Below, piece after piece: positions 1 through 7,900 of a DNA stretch of 64,000 bases. Every line of letters starts with the position of its first letter. The first letter of the stretch is position 1. This stretch comes from Nodosilinea sp. PGN35 (GTDB lineage: Bacteria; Cyanobacteriota; Cyanobacteriia; Phormidesmidales; Phormidesmidaceae), in the NCBI RefSeq assembly GCF_029109325.1, contig NZ_JAQKQJ010000021.1, positions 1 through 64,000 on the forward strand. The letters are read 5' to 3'. The position numbers and the translations under genes were made by a program. The notes below the pieces were generated by a model. The model was not told the DNA's origin, did not search any database, and worked only from the letters and a program-made list of their open reading frames with translations.

Positions 1-122
1 TCATTCATGAGGGGGTCGGTGCTAGGGGTGTGGTAATTCTTAGCTCACCTCCTCTCCCCTCACCTTGTCAAATGCCCGTCAGCCTTAGCTTTCTGCTCTC
101 TCCATCATTTTTGTCCTGGTAC

Positions 123-467
123 CTTGGCTTCGGGTAGTTAAGGCTTGAGGCTGGGGCTTTCTGCCCATAGGTTAGTGATTTCTCGCCGCTGTTCCCGCAC
201 CCTAGCGACCCAACTCTTGGAACGGCGCTCAGGCTGAAATTCTCACTTCAGCAGATGGCCTAGTAAAATCCCCAGTCGGTTTCTGAGTTCCTGGCGCTGC
301 TGCCGACCCAAGGACTCAATTTCCTCGACTAAATTTGCAACGTCTAGGGCAGACCACTGCTGAGTTTGAAGCAGATGAGACTGTGTTAGTGTCTAGGCGT
401 AGAAGTCAGCCTCGTAGAGAAACTGGGGCTGAATCAAGTTTCTAGCGGATTGATTCTCAGCAACCAC
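123..467 (-). pseudogene. DUF29 family protein, decayed remnant
   Basis: Reading the minus strand in one frame from a GTG at 467 gives a recognisable DUF29 protein: LYEADFYA, then TLTQSHLLQTQQWSALDVA, then NLVEEIESLGRQQRQELRNR, then a C-terminal part with FQPERRSKSWVARVREQRRE and NLWAESPSLKP. It is broken by at least three in-frame stops: TAG at 393-395 where the family has a codon in the DFYxW motif, TGA at 243-245 in the position of the Trp of HLLKW, and TAA at 138-140. DUF29 proteins are small (about 150 aa), very common in cyanobacteria and of unknown function. Two of the stops look like single-base changes from TGG, so the decay is recent. Too broken to be an intact gene. Confidence 0.8.
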
Positions 468-541
468 TGTGGTGCCCTCAGCAAATGACCTAAACCTACG
501 ATAGCCCAGGGCCACTTGCTAAGGGCTAGATCATGTAGAAC

Positions 542-1066
542 CTACAGCTGGCCGCAGTCGGCAATGACTACCGGTTCAGAGGTTTGGCCGCTGCGGCTGC
601 CCACCTGTTCCATGGCGCTAACTACGTCCATGCCCTCGACTACGCTGCCAAACACTACGTGCTTGCCGTCAAGCCAGGGGGTAGCTACCGTGGTCAGAAA
701 GAACTGCGAGCCATTCGTATTGGGGCCGGCGTTGGCCATGCTCAGCAGGCCGGGGGTGGTGTGCTTGAGGGTAAAGTTTTCGTCGGCGAATTTCATGCCG
801 TAGATCGACTCGCCGCCAGTACCGTTGCCGCGGGTAAAGTCGCCCCCCTGGCACATGAACTCGGGGATGATGCGGTGAAAGCTGGAGCCTTTGAAGTGCA
901 GCGGCACACCGGAAGTTCCCATGCCCTTTTCGCCAGTGCACAGGGCGCGGAAGTTTTCGGCGGTTTTGGGGGCGACATCGGCCCGCAGCTCCATCACAAT
1001 ACGGCCTACGGGGGTGCCGCCAATGGTGATATCAAAAAAGACTCTGGGATTGGTTACTTCAGCCAT
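542..1066 (-). CDS. Cyclophilin-type peptidyl-prolyl cis-trans isomerase
   Basis: 174-aa single-domain cyclophilin that catalyses cis-trans isomerisation of X-Pro bonds. Core motif FHRIIPEFMCQGGDF lies at residues 63-77, and the expected active-site residues are present: Arg65, Phe70, Gln73, Phe122 (GSQFF), Trp131 (TPWLDGKHVVFG) and His136. No signal peptide, so probably cytosolic. An upstream in-frame ATG at 1108 would add 14 residues (NPCPARRERF region) unlike the family, so I place the start at the ATG at 1066. Transcribed on the minus strand downstream of putA, but a strong terminator lies between them, so it probably has its own promoter. Family assignment is certain; the specific client is unknown. 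Confidence 0.93.
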   Translation of the reverse strand: MAEVTNPRVFFDITIGGTPVGRIVMELRADVAPKTAENFRALCTGEKGMGTSGVPLHFKGSSFHRIIPEFMCQGGDFTRGNGTGGESIYGMKFADENFTLKHTTPGLLSMANAGPNTNGSQFFLTTVATPWLDGKHVVFGSVVEGMDVVSAMEQVGSRSGQTSEPVVIADCGQL

Positions 1067-1164
1067 AAATCGCTCTCTCCGTGCAGGACATGGGTTAACC
1101 TCTGCCATTAACCCACAGTTTTGGCCTGGTGGGTATATCCCTGGTGGGTGAGCAGAAACTCGGC

Positions 1165-1198
1165 AAAAAATTCCTGGGTTCTCTAAGAACCCAGGAAT
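1165..1198 (-). terminator. Rho-independent terminator of putA
   Basis: A perfect 13-bp stem (1170-1182 paired with 1186-1198, 3-nt loop), followed on the minus strand by a run of T (the A-run at 1165-1170). It lies 12 bp past the putA stop codon. Confidence 0.85.
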
Positions 1199-1209
1199 CG
1201 AGCCTTGGG

Positions 1210-4209
1210 TTAATCCACCCCTTCAATGGGGGCAAAGCCCTGGCGCTGGACGTTTTCGCTGACGTGGCGAGGCTCTAAAAATTGCAGCAGGTAGTCGGGG
1301 CCGCCCGCCTTGGAGCCAACGCCCGACATTTTGAAGCCGCCGAAGGGCTGGCGGGAGACGATCGCTCCCGTAATCCCCCGGTTGATGTAGAGGTTGCCGA
1401 CGGCAAACTCGTTCTGCACCCGCTCGATGTGGGAGGGGGTGCGGGAGTAGAGGCCGCCTGTGAGCCCGTAGTCGGTGTCGTTGGCAATGCGCAGGGCCTC
1501 GTCAAAGTCCTGGGCTTTGATCACGGCCAGGACCGGGCCGAAGATCTCCTCTTGGGCAATGACGGCATCGGGTTTCACGTCGGTAAACACCGTGGGGCCA
1601 ACGAAGTAGCCCTCGGCGGGGGCGGGCATTTCCAGGGCCAGGGTGGCTTCGGCCTTGCCCTTTTCGATGTACTCCTTAATCTTGGCCTGGGCGTTGGCGT
1701 CGATCACGGGGCCGACCTTGGTGCTGGCCTTGACCGCTTCACCCACGTTGAGGGATCGGGTCGCTTCGATCAGGCGGCGCACAAAGGTGTCGTACACCGA
1801 GGCCACCACCACCACGCGGGAGCAGGCCGAGCACTTCTGGCCGCTGTAGCCAAAGGCGGAGTAGACTACGCCCTGCACCGCCTGATCCAGGTCGGCGCTT
1901 TCGTCGATGATGATGGCGTTTTTGCCGCCCATTTCTGCGATGACCCGCTTCAGGTGGCGCTGGCCGGGTCTCCACTGGGCCGCCTCGGCGTAGATGCGGC
2001 AGCCCACTTCGCGGGAGCCGGTGAAGGCGATCAGGTGCACGTCGGGGTGGTTGACCAGGTGTGCCCCCACGGTGGAACCGCGCGCCGGCAGATACTGGAA
2101 CACGCCGGGGGGCATGCCCGCTTCGATCAAAATTTCGGCGATTTTGGCGGCGATCACGGCGGAGTTTTCGGCGGGCTTGAGGATGGTGCAGTTGCCCGTG
2201 ACCAGGGCGGCGACGGTCATGCCCGTGGCGATCGCCAGCGGGAAGTTCCACGGCGAGATCACCACCGCAATGCCGCAGGGGAAGTAGCGGTAGCGGTTGG
2301 TTTCACCGGGGTAGTCGTAGGCGTACCCGGCGTCCAGGCGCTCCATTTCGTCGGCGTAGTAGCGGCAGAAGTCGATCGCCTCGGAGACTTCGGGGTCAGC
2401 CTGCCCCAGGGGCTTGCCGACTTCGTAGACCATCCAGGCATTGAGGTCGTGGCGGCGTTCTTCCATCAGCTCGGCGGCGCGGCGCAGGATGGCGGCCCGC
2501 TCCTTGGCGGGGGTGGCGGCCCAGGCGGGGAAGGCGGCCTTGGCGGCGGCGATCGCCCGATCGGCCTGTTCCTGACTGGCCAGCCCCAGCTTGCCCACCA
2601 GTTCCGCTGGCTTCGACGGGTTCACCGAGTCGGCAGTGGCTTCGGTCTCGACCGCCTCCCCATTGATGATCGGGTTGTAGCGCCGACCCAGCTGGGCGTG
2701 GACGGTCTTGAGCGCTTCAGTGGCCTGGGAACGGCGGGTGGCAATGGCGAAGTCGGTGTCCGGGGCGTTGGGGAAGGGGGAACGTTCAAAACGTTCAGAA
2801 CGTGCCACGTTGTCTTCCTCCGCAAACTCCGGTGCCGCGAGGAGGGTTTCGACGGGCACGTCTTCCTGGTTTTGGCGCAGGAAAGAGCTGTTGGCGGTGT
2901 TCTCCAGCAGGCGGCGGATCAGGTAGGACATGCCGGGAATCAGCTCGCCGAAGGGGGTGTAGACCCGCACGCGGTAGCCTTTGTCTGCCAGGGTTCTGGC
3001 CAGTTTGTCGGCCATACCGTAGAGCACCTGAAGCTCAATGCGGCGGCGGGGAATGCCCAGTTCTTCGGCGATCGCCATGGCGTGGGCCTGGGAGCGGACG
3101 TTGTGGCTGCCGATGGCGGCGTATAGATATTGATGGTTCTCTAGCAGCAGCCGGGTCATGCGCTCAAAGTTGGCGTCGGTGGAGATCTTCTGGTTGTAGA
3201 CCGGGGTGGGCCAGCCGTTCTGCCGGGCGGTGATGGTCTCTTGATCCCAGTAGGCCCCTTTGACCAGGCGCACGGTGACGGGAGTGCCTCGATTCTTGGC
3301 CCACAGCACCAGATCTTTCAGGTCGGTGTAGCTGTCGCGCAGGTAGGCTTGCAGGGTGACGCCCAGGTCGTCGCGCTGGCGAAACTCGGCCTCCATCAGA
3401 ATGTCTTTGAGAATCGCCAGGGTGAGCGCCTTGTAGCGATACTGCTCCATGTCAAAGTGGACGGCGACGCCGAGTTCCTGGGCACGGCGCAGCAGGGTGC
3501 GAATGTGCTCGCTGACTTTGGCCCGGCTGCCCTCGGCATCCAGCGGGTCGAACTGCGAATAGAAGGCGGTGAGCTTGACCGAAACCTGAACTTTGGAGAG
3601 TTCCTTGCCGTCTGCCACATCGATCGCATCGACGGTTTTCCAGCTCTTCGCCGCCGCAGAGAGCTGCTCCATCAGGTCCAGGTAGCGCTGCAGGTAGGCC
3701 TGGGCCTCCGCCTCGGTGATTACCGCCTCACCGAGCAAATCCATAGTGAAGGTGAGCTTGTCCTTCCGCATGCGCTCGATCGCCTTGATCGCCTGGTCCA
3801 TCTTTTCGCCGGAGATGTAGCGGTAGGCCAGGGTCTCAACGGCGGGGGCAACGGTAGTGGCGGCCAGCTTACCGGGAGCCGAGTCCGGGTCGGTGAAGTT
3901 GAGCAGCCCTTTGAGCACGCCGGGTAGCTCCACGGCTTCGGCGGACAGGTACTCTTGCAGGTGGCGGGCGATCTCGGGCTTGCTGCGCAGGGCCGGCAGG
4001 GCATCGATGAAGCGAAACAGCTGCACCTTGAGGCCGGGGTTGGCCATGGCGAAGTCCATAATCTTGTCGTCCCAGCGCATCTGGTCGCGCATCTGGGCAA
4101 AGAGGTTCTTCTTCTCGCGGGTGGCGGCCAGCAGGGCGGTGGCGATCGCGAGGGTCTGGGTTTCGTAGGGGTGCGAGTCGGTCTGGGGCTGAATGGCTGG
4201 GGCTACCAC
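1210..4209 (-). CDS. putA: Bifunctional proline dehydrogenase / L-glutamate gamma-semialdehyde dehydrogenase (PutA type)
   Basis: 999-aa fusion enzyme oxidising proline to glutamate in two steps. The N-terminal half is the FAD-dependent PRODH barrel, with VSVKLTAFYSQFDP, VRLVKGAYWD, IGSHNVRS and the RRLLENTANSSF signature. The C-terminal half is an NAD-dependent ALDH with the cofactor motif ISPWNFPLAIATGM, FTGSREVG, the Glu motif AEMGGKNAI and catalytic Cys793 in SGQKCSACSR. There is no N-terminal ribbon-helix-helix domain, so unlike the E. coli protein it should not repress its own gene. Length is normal for the cyanobacterial form. It lies 138 bp downstream of xisI on the same strand and ends at a strong terminator. 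Long open frames on the opposite strand here are coding-bias shadows. Confidence 0.95.
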   Translation of the reverse strand: MVAPAIQPQTDSHPYETQTLAIATALLAATREKKNLFAQMRDQMRWDDKIMDFAMANPGLKVQLFRFIDALPALRSKPEIARHLQEYLSAEAVELPGVLKGLLNFTDPDSAPGKLAATTVAPAVETLAYRYISGEKMDQAIKAIERMRKDKLTFTMDLLGEAVITEAEAQAYLQRYLDLMEQLSAAAKSWKTVDAIDVADGKELSKVQVSVKLTAFYSQFDPLDAEGSRAKVSEHIRTLLRRAQELGVAVHFDMEQYRYKALTLAILKDILMEAEFRQRDDLGVTLQAYLRDSYTDLKDLVLWAKNRGTPVTVRLVKGAYWDQETITARQNGWPTPVYNQKISTDANFERMTRLLLENHQYLYAAIGSHNVRSQAHAMAIAEELGIPRRRIELQVLYGMADKLARTLADKGYRVRVYTPFGELIPGMSYLIRRLLENTANSSFLRQNQEDVPVETLLAAPEFAEEDNVARSERFERSPFPNAPDTDFAIATRRSQATEALKTVHAQLGRRYNPIINGEAVETEATADSVNPSKPAELVGKLGLASQEQADRAIAAAKAAFPAWAATPAKERAAILRRAAELMEERRHDLNAWMVYEVGKPLGQADPEVSEAIDFCRYYADEMERLDAGYAYDYPGETNRYRYFPCGIAVVISPWNFPLAIATGMTVAALVTGNCTILKPAENSAVIAAKIAEILIEAGMPPGVFQYLPARGSTVGAHLVNHPDVHLIAFTGSREVGCRIYAEAAQWRPGQRHLKRVIAEMGGKNAIIIDESADLDQAVQGVVYSAFGYSGQKCSACSRVVVVASVYDTFVRRLIEATRSLNVGEAVKASTKVGPVIDANAQAKIKEYIEKGKAEATLALEMPAPAEGYFVGPTVFTDVKPDAVIAQEEIFGPVLAVIKAQDFDEALRIANDTDYGLTGGLYSRTPSHIERVQNEFAVGNLYINRGITGAIVSRQPFGGFKMSGVGSKAGGPDYLLQFLEPRHVSENVQRQGFAPIEGVD

Positions 4210-4347
4210 GGTATATATCTCCTTATTCCCTACCTCCTATCTTGAGCGAAAAAAAGCGCTGTAGGGTCACCGCGTCATGATACTTTTCTCGCCCAGGAGT
4301 AAGGCTTGAGCGGCTTATGATGTGGCCTTGGTCTGGTAACCGCTGGG

Positions 4348-4683
4348 CTAGGCTACGGCGTAGCCAGTATGTTCTCGCACTTCGGGAGCGTGAAAGGCCA
4401 GCACAATGTGGTCTTTAGGTACGCCTGCCGCCACTAAATCCGCCGTAATGCTGCTTTCAATACCGTCGTAGTGAACCCAAACTTTGCTATCGCGTATTTC
4501 TGCATGGACAACCATACCGTGAATGCGCTTGCTGCCATCCCAGCCTTCATGGATTAAAAAAAAGTGGTTATTGTCACGGCTGACCACAACGTCAGTTCTG
4601 ACATCGCCATAGCGATAGGGCAAGTCAGCATAGTACCGGAGCGTATTTTCTAAAATCTTACGCCACTGCTCTAAGGTTTCCAT
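4348..4683 (-). CDS. xisI: XisI family protein
   Basis: 111-aa protein matching the XisI family (fdxN element excision controlling factor): start METLEQWRKILENTLRYYAD, middle DNNHFFLIHEGWDG with RIHGMVVHAEIRDSKVWVHYDGIE, end GVPKDHIVLAFHAPEVREHTGYAVA. In heterocystous Anabaena, XisI and XisH are needed with the XisF recombinase for excision of the fdxN element. Here no fdxN element, recombinase or nitrogen-fixation gene is visible, as in many non-heterocystous cyanobacteria where these pairs are abundant. Its ATG lies inside the end of xisH (13-bp overlap), which implies co-translation and a stable partnership. The cellular role in this context is unknown. Confidence 0.9.
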   Translation of the reverse strand: METLEQWRKILENTLRYYADLPYRYGDVRTDVVVSRDNNHFFLIHEGWDGSKRIHGMVVHAEIRDSKVWVHYDGIESSITADLVAAGVPKDHIVLAFHAPEVREHTGYAVA

Positions 4684-5087
4684 TCAATAATTTCCTCAGT
4701 TGCCGAATTGAAAACGAACAAGCGAAAGCCTGGTTCCGCCAAGAGAAGTTGCCCAGCCTCCTCGGCAAACAACGTTTGAAATACCGTTTGGTTTACAGCC
4801 AGGTAGAGGATGCGATCAGGTTCTTGCTTTTGCAGTGTTCTAGCGTAAAGAAAGTATTGTCCCCATGCAATTTCAAGATCGCTAATAGGAGAAGGACTGA
4901 GAAAGCTTTTGACCTCTACCGCAATTTTTTCGGTGCCACGCTCAGCCGCAATTAGTTTTTCAGCGCCTAAATCTACAAAAACAGAGCGTAACCCAATCGT
5001 TAAAATTAGCGGATCATCGGTAATCGTCCACCCATCTTTCTCTAATGCTACACGCACGGTATCGTGGTAAAGATCTTTGGCTGGCAT
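4671..5087 (-). CDS. xisH: XisH family protein (PD-(D/E)XK nuclease-like fold)
   Basis: 138-aa XisH protein: MPAKDLYHDTVRVALEKDGW, VFVDLGAEKLIAAERGTEKI, AVEVKSF, then IAWGQYFLYARTL and the C-terminal EEIIEWKP. The spacing of the acidic residue in DLGAEK and the E-V-K of AVEVKSF resembles a restriction-endonuclease-like (PD-(D/E)XK) core, so a nucleic-acid function is plausible but not shown. It is the first gene of a two-gene operon and overlaps xisI by 13 bp. A strong inverted repeat sits 9 bp upstream of its ATG and may control the pair. Family assignment is secure; biochemical activity is inference. Confidence 0.9.
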   Translation of the reverse strand: MPAKDLYHDTVRVALEKDGWTITDDPLILTIGLRSVFVDLGAEKLIAAERGTEKIAVEVKSFLSPSPISDLEIAWGQYFLYARTLQKQEPDRILYLAVNQTVFQTLFAEEAGQLLLAEPGFRLFVFNSATEEIIEWKP

Positions 5088-5095
5088 AGATCTAT

Positions 5096-5129
5096 GACTC
5101 TTTATGGGTTGCTCAACCCCATAAAAGTC
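5096..5129. promoter_or_regulatory. Inverted repeat upstream of xisHI
   Basis: A 34-bp dyad: GACT/AGTC, TTTAT/ATAAA and GGGTT/AACCC arms pair around a GCTC loop with one unpaired C on each side (14 bp in total). It ends 9 bp before the xisH ATG, in the divergent gap between xisH and the TPR gene. It could be an operator for a self-regulating XisH/XisI pair or a 5'-UTR hairpin. Confidence 0.5.
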
Positions 5130-5182
5130 AGTCTACATTGGTAACAGGCTAAGGACGCTTAAGAAGACCTAACAGTTTACCC

Positions 5183-5710
5183 ATGACCGACGACACCCGC
5201 GATCGCGCCCAAACCCAGTATGCCTACGGCCAAACCGCCTTTGAGCGCGGGAACTACCGCGAGGCGGTGGAATGTTTTGAAGCTGCCCTCAACCTGGCTA
5301 AGGCCACTACCCCCCTGGGGGGCGAAATTCAGACCTGGCTGGTGAATGCCTACAGTGCGGTGGGGCGGCAGAGTGATGCGATCGCCCTCTGCCAGGCCCT
5401 GACCCGCCACCCCGACCTGGAGACCCGCAAGCAGGGCAAAAACCTGCTCTACATTTTGCAGGCCCCCCAGCTCCAGCGCCCCACCAACTGGATGACCGAG
5501 ATTCCCGATCTGGACAAGCTGTCCGCCGAGGGGGCACAAAGTCTAGGCCAGGCGGGCTATTCGGGAGCAAAGACAACCGCTCGCCCCAGACCTAAGCTCG
5601 AAGAACCAACCATTGACCCCAGTGAAATTAACCGCAAAGACAACGGGTTTCTGTGGGTGGCCCTGGTGGGGGTGACCCTGATTCTGGGCGGCTTGCTTTG
5701 GCTGAGCTAA
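5183..5710 (+). CDS. TPR protein with C-terminal membrane anchor
   Basis: 175-aa protein. Residues about 10-95 form tetratricopeptide-like helices (YAYGQTAFERGNYREAVECF, then WLVNAYSAVGRQSDAIALCQ, LETRKQGKNLLYIL), a scaffold for protein contacts. After a linker with KTTARPRPKLEEP the protein ends with one hydrophobic segment, FLWVALVGVTLILGGLLWLS, predicting a tail-anchored topology with the TPR part in the cytoplasm. Conserved hypothetical proteins of this kind are common in cyanobacteria; the partner is not known. Transcribed divergently from xisHI. Its stop codon lies in the first unit of a perfect tandem duplication. Confidence 0.85.
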   Translation: MTDDTRDRAQTQYAYGQTAFERGNYREAVECFEAALNLAKATTPLGGEIQTWLVNAYSAVGRQSDAIALCQALTRHPDLETRKQGKNLLYILQAPQLQRPTNWMTEIPDLDKLSAEGAQSLGQAGYSGAKTTARPRPKLEEPTIDPSEINRKDNGFLWVALVGVTLILGGLLWLS

Positions 5711-5748
5711 CCCCACCTTTCATTTGGCTGAGCTAACCCCACCTTTCA
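5697..5748. repeat. Perfect 26-bp tandem duplication spanning a stop codon
   Basis: Units 5697-5722 and 5723-5748 are identical. The first contains the last codons and the TAA (5708-5710) of the TPR gene; the second repeats them out of use downstream. It looks like a recent slippage or duplication event. Confidence 0.95.
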
Positions 5749-5859
5749 AAAGACTATGGCAGACTGTGGCCGGGCCTGCGGCATCCTCAGAAATGGGATT
5801 GCTTTGGGCAGGATCCGACCGTATGATCTAAAGCTGCTGTTTTAGACGTTGGTTAAACC

Positions 5860-6810
5860 ATGGTGAGCGTTCGCCGTTCGTGGATTGTGGGGGTGTCGAG
5901 CCTTTTACTACTACTGCCTCTGGGGGCCTGTGGTACCTCAGCCCCAGAGCAGGGTTCAGAGGCAAACAGCGCGGGGGAGGCAACTACCAGCACCATTCCC
6001 CTCACCGCCGGGGCGATTCCTGACCAAGACCCGGAGCTGCTCCAGCGGCTCTACAGCAAGCTGGCCGACTACCTGGAGGCCGAGCTGGGCGTGCCGGTGG
6101 AGTATAAGCCCGTAACCGACTACGCCGCCGCCGTCACCGCCTTTCGGGTGGGCGATCTCGACCTGGTCTGGTTTGGCGCGCTGACCGGGGTGCAGGCGCG
6201 GCTTCAGCTGCCGGGGGCCGAGGCGATCGCCCAGCGCGACATCGACGAGCAGTTCCACAGCATTTTTATCGCCAACGCCGACAGCGGCATTGCAGAAATT
6301 CAAGACATCGGCGACCTGGCTCAGCTCAAGGGCCGCACCTTTACCTTTGGCAGCGAGTCATCGACCTCGGGGCGGCTGATGCCCCAGGCGTATCTAGAGC
6401 AGGCCGGAGTCGATGTAGAGAACGACTTTCGCGGCGAGGTGGGCTTTTCGGGCAACCACGACGCCATTCTCAAGCTAGTGGAGGCGGGCACCTACGAGGT
6501 GGGGGTGCTCAACGAGCAGGTGTGGCTCGACCGGCTGGCCGCCGGGGCGGTGGACACCGACAAGGTGGTGCAGATCTGGCGCACCCCGCCCTACTTCAAC
6601 TACCACTGGGTGATCAGCCCCAAGGTAGACGAGCGCTACGGCGAGGGGTTCTCGGAGCGGGTGCAGGCGGCGCTGCTGGCCCTCGACCCGGCGGTGCCCG
6701 AGCACAAAGAGATTCTCGACCTGTTTGGGGCCGAGCGCTTTATCGTCACCACCAACGAAAACTACGCTGAGATCGAAGCCGTAGGCCGCAAGATCGGCAA
6801 AATTCAGTGA
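5860..6810 (+). CDS. PhnD-like phosphate/phosphonate/oxyanion ABC transporter substrate-binding lipoprotein
   Basis: 316-aa periplasmic binding protein. The N-terminus is a lipoprotein signal (RRSWIVGVSSLLLLLPLGAC) with a lipobox LGAC at about residue 24. The mature part has the PhnD pattern: IPDQDPELLQRLYSKLADYL, DYAAAVTAFRVGDLDLVWFG, FTFGSESSTSGRLMPQAYLE, FSGNHDAILKLVEAGTYEVG. Relatives bind phosphonate, phosphite or phosphate, and one cyanobacterial branch has been annotated as putative selenate binding; the ligand cannot be read from sequence. Its TGA overlaps the GTG start of the ATPase gene (GTGA), so they are translationally coupled. The matching permease gene is missing downstream. 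Confidence 0.88.
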   Translation: MVSVRRSWIVGVSSLLLLLPLGACGTSAPEQGSEANSAGEATTSTIPLTAGAIPDQDPELLQRLYSKLADYLEAELGVPVEYKPVTDYAAAVTAFRVGDLDLVWFGALTGVQARLQLPGAEAIAQRDIDEQFHSIFIANADSGIAEIQDIGDLAQLKGRTFTFGSESSTSGRLMPQAYLEQAGVDVENDFRGEVGFSGNHDAILKLVEAGTYEVGVLNEQVWLDRLAAGAVDTDKVVQIWRTPPYFNYHWVISPKVDERYGEGFSERVQAALLALDPAVPEHKEILDLFGAERFIVTTNENYAEIEAVGRKIGKIQ

Positions 6811-7553
6811 GCCCATTGCCCGTGTTCCAGCTAGAGGGGGTGAGCTGTCGCTTTGGGGCGGTGACGGCCCTGAGCGATTGCAGCCTGGCGATCGCCCCCG
6901 GTGAGCGAGTGGCGCTGATTGGCCCCAGCGGCGCGGGCAAGAGCACGCTGCTGAGCCTGCTCAACGGTAGCCAGGTGCCCACCACAGGCCGCGTCACGAT
7001 CCTGGGCCAGGAGGTAAACCGTCTCAGCGCTAGAAAACGACGCCGGATTCAGCGGCTGGTGGGCACGGTCTACCAGCAGCACCACCTGGTGGGCAACCTG
7101 GCGGTGGTGCACAATGTCAATGCCGGGCACCTGGGCCGCTGGTCTTTAGCCAAGGCCCTCTGGTCGCTGGTGTGGCCCCAGGGAGTGCAGCGGGCGGCCG
7201 AGGCCCTGACCCAGGTGGGCATTGCCGACAAGCTCTACGCCCGCACCGATCGCCTCTCGGGCGGCCAGCAGCAGCGGGTGGCCCTGGCCCGGGTGCTGGT
7301 GCAAGACCCGGCCGCGATTCTGGCCGATGAGCCGATTTCGAGTGTGGACCCGGAGCGATCGCGGGCCCTGATGGCCCTGCTGCGCCAGCTCAGCGAAACC
7401 ACCGGCAAAACCCTGGTGATCAGCCTGCACGAGGTGGAGTTTGCGGTGAAATACTGCGATCGCATCATTGGCCTGCGCCAGGGCAAAATTCTCTTTGATG
7501 CCCCAGCCACCCAAGTGAGTGACGCCATGATGGCTAGCCTCTACCAGCTTTAA
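6807..7553 (+). CDS. PhnC-like ABC transporter ATP-binding protein
   Basis: 248-aa ABC ATPase of the phosphonate-import type. Walker A GPSGAGKST is at about residues 38-46, the Q-loop is in TVYQQHHLVGNLAVVHNV, the signature LSGGQQQRVALARVL precedes Walker B AAILADEPISSVDP, and the switch His is in VISLHEVEFAVKYC. The GTG start overlaps the stop of the binding-protein gene. It should energise import of the oxyanion bound by its partner, but no PhnE-type permease follows: after the stop there are 62 bp and then a fold-back element. Either the permease is encoded elsewhere or it has been lost. Confidence 0.9.
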   Translation: MSPLPVFQLEGVSCRFGAVTALSDCSLAIAPGERVALIGPSGAGKSTLLSLLNGSQVPTTGRVTILGQEVNRLSARKRRRIQRLVGTVYQQHHLVGNLAVVHNVNAGHLGRWSLAKALWSLVWPQGVQRAAEALTQVGIADKLYARTDRLSGGQQQRVALARVLVQDPAAILADEPISSVDPERSRALMALLRQLSETTGKTLVISLHEVEFAVKYCDRIIGLRQGKILFDAPATQVSDAMMASLYQL

Positions 7554-7615
7554 AGCGGGTTCAGCTCATAACGGTGAACCTTCAAACATAGCCCCGGCGG
7601 CGGCCCATGGGCTGG

Positions 7616-7718
7616 TATAGCTTTAGCCAATCGGGTTGAGACATTGACCCAGCGAACGTTCAGACGATTGAACGTTCTCGGGTTTATCGATGTCCTAACG
7701 ACCATGGCTATGGCTACA
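7616..7718 (-). repeat. Fold-back (MITE-like) element, family 1, copy F
   Basis: A diverged copy of the family described at 13241-13344. It starts TATAGCTTTAGCCA, contains GGTTGAGACATT, a central AACGTTC...GAACGTTC dyad and, at the far end, GTCCTAACGACCATGGCTATG. It lies 62 bp after the phnC-like stop. The 67-codon open frame that overlaps it (7644-7847) is made largely of element sequence and is not a credible gene. The rest of the 7554-7900 gap holds nothing else I can name. Confidence 0.75.
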
Positions 7719-7900
7719 AAAGTCACCCTATCCCTTCAAACATGCCTGACATTAGAGCAAAATTTGCCCGCCAAACATCCTGAAAGGGCAACAGACCGAC
7801 AGTTTTGTATTGAGGAATATATGCAAAGGGCGAACTTCCAAGGTTAAGTAGTGGCTGCTACAAAAAATGGTTTCTGTAGCAGCCTGTTTACCGACCCTGA

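Noticed and set aside
2780..2812. AACGTTC repeats resembling the fold-back element core
   Set aside because: Lies inside putA coding for SERFERSPF without the arms or ends; codon coincidence.
1282..3126. 614-codon open frame opposite putA
   Set aside because: Product is Gly/Val/His-rich with no domain; it is the antisense shadow of a GC-rich gene with strong codon bias.
7644..7847. 67-codon open frame after the phnC-like gene
   Set aside because: Overlaps fold-back element F over much of its length and resembles no protein; no missing permease is hidden here.
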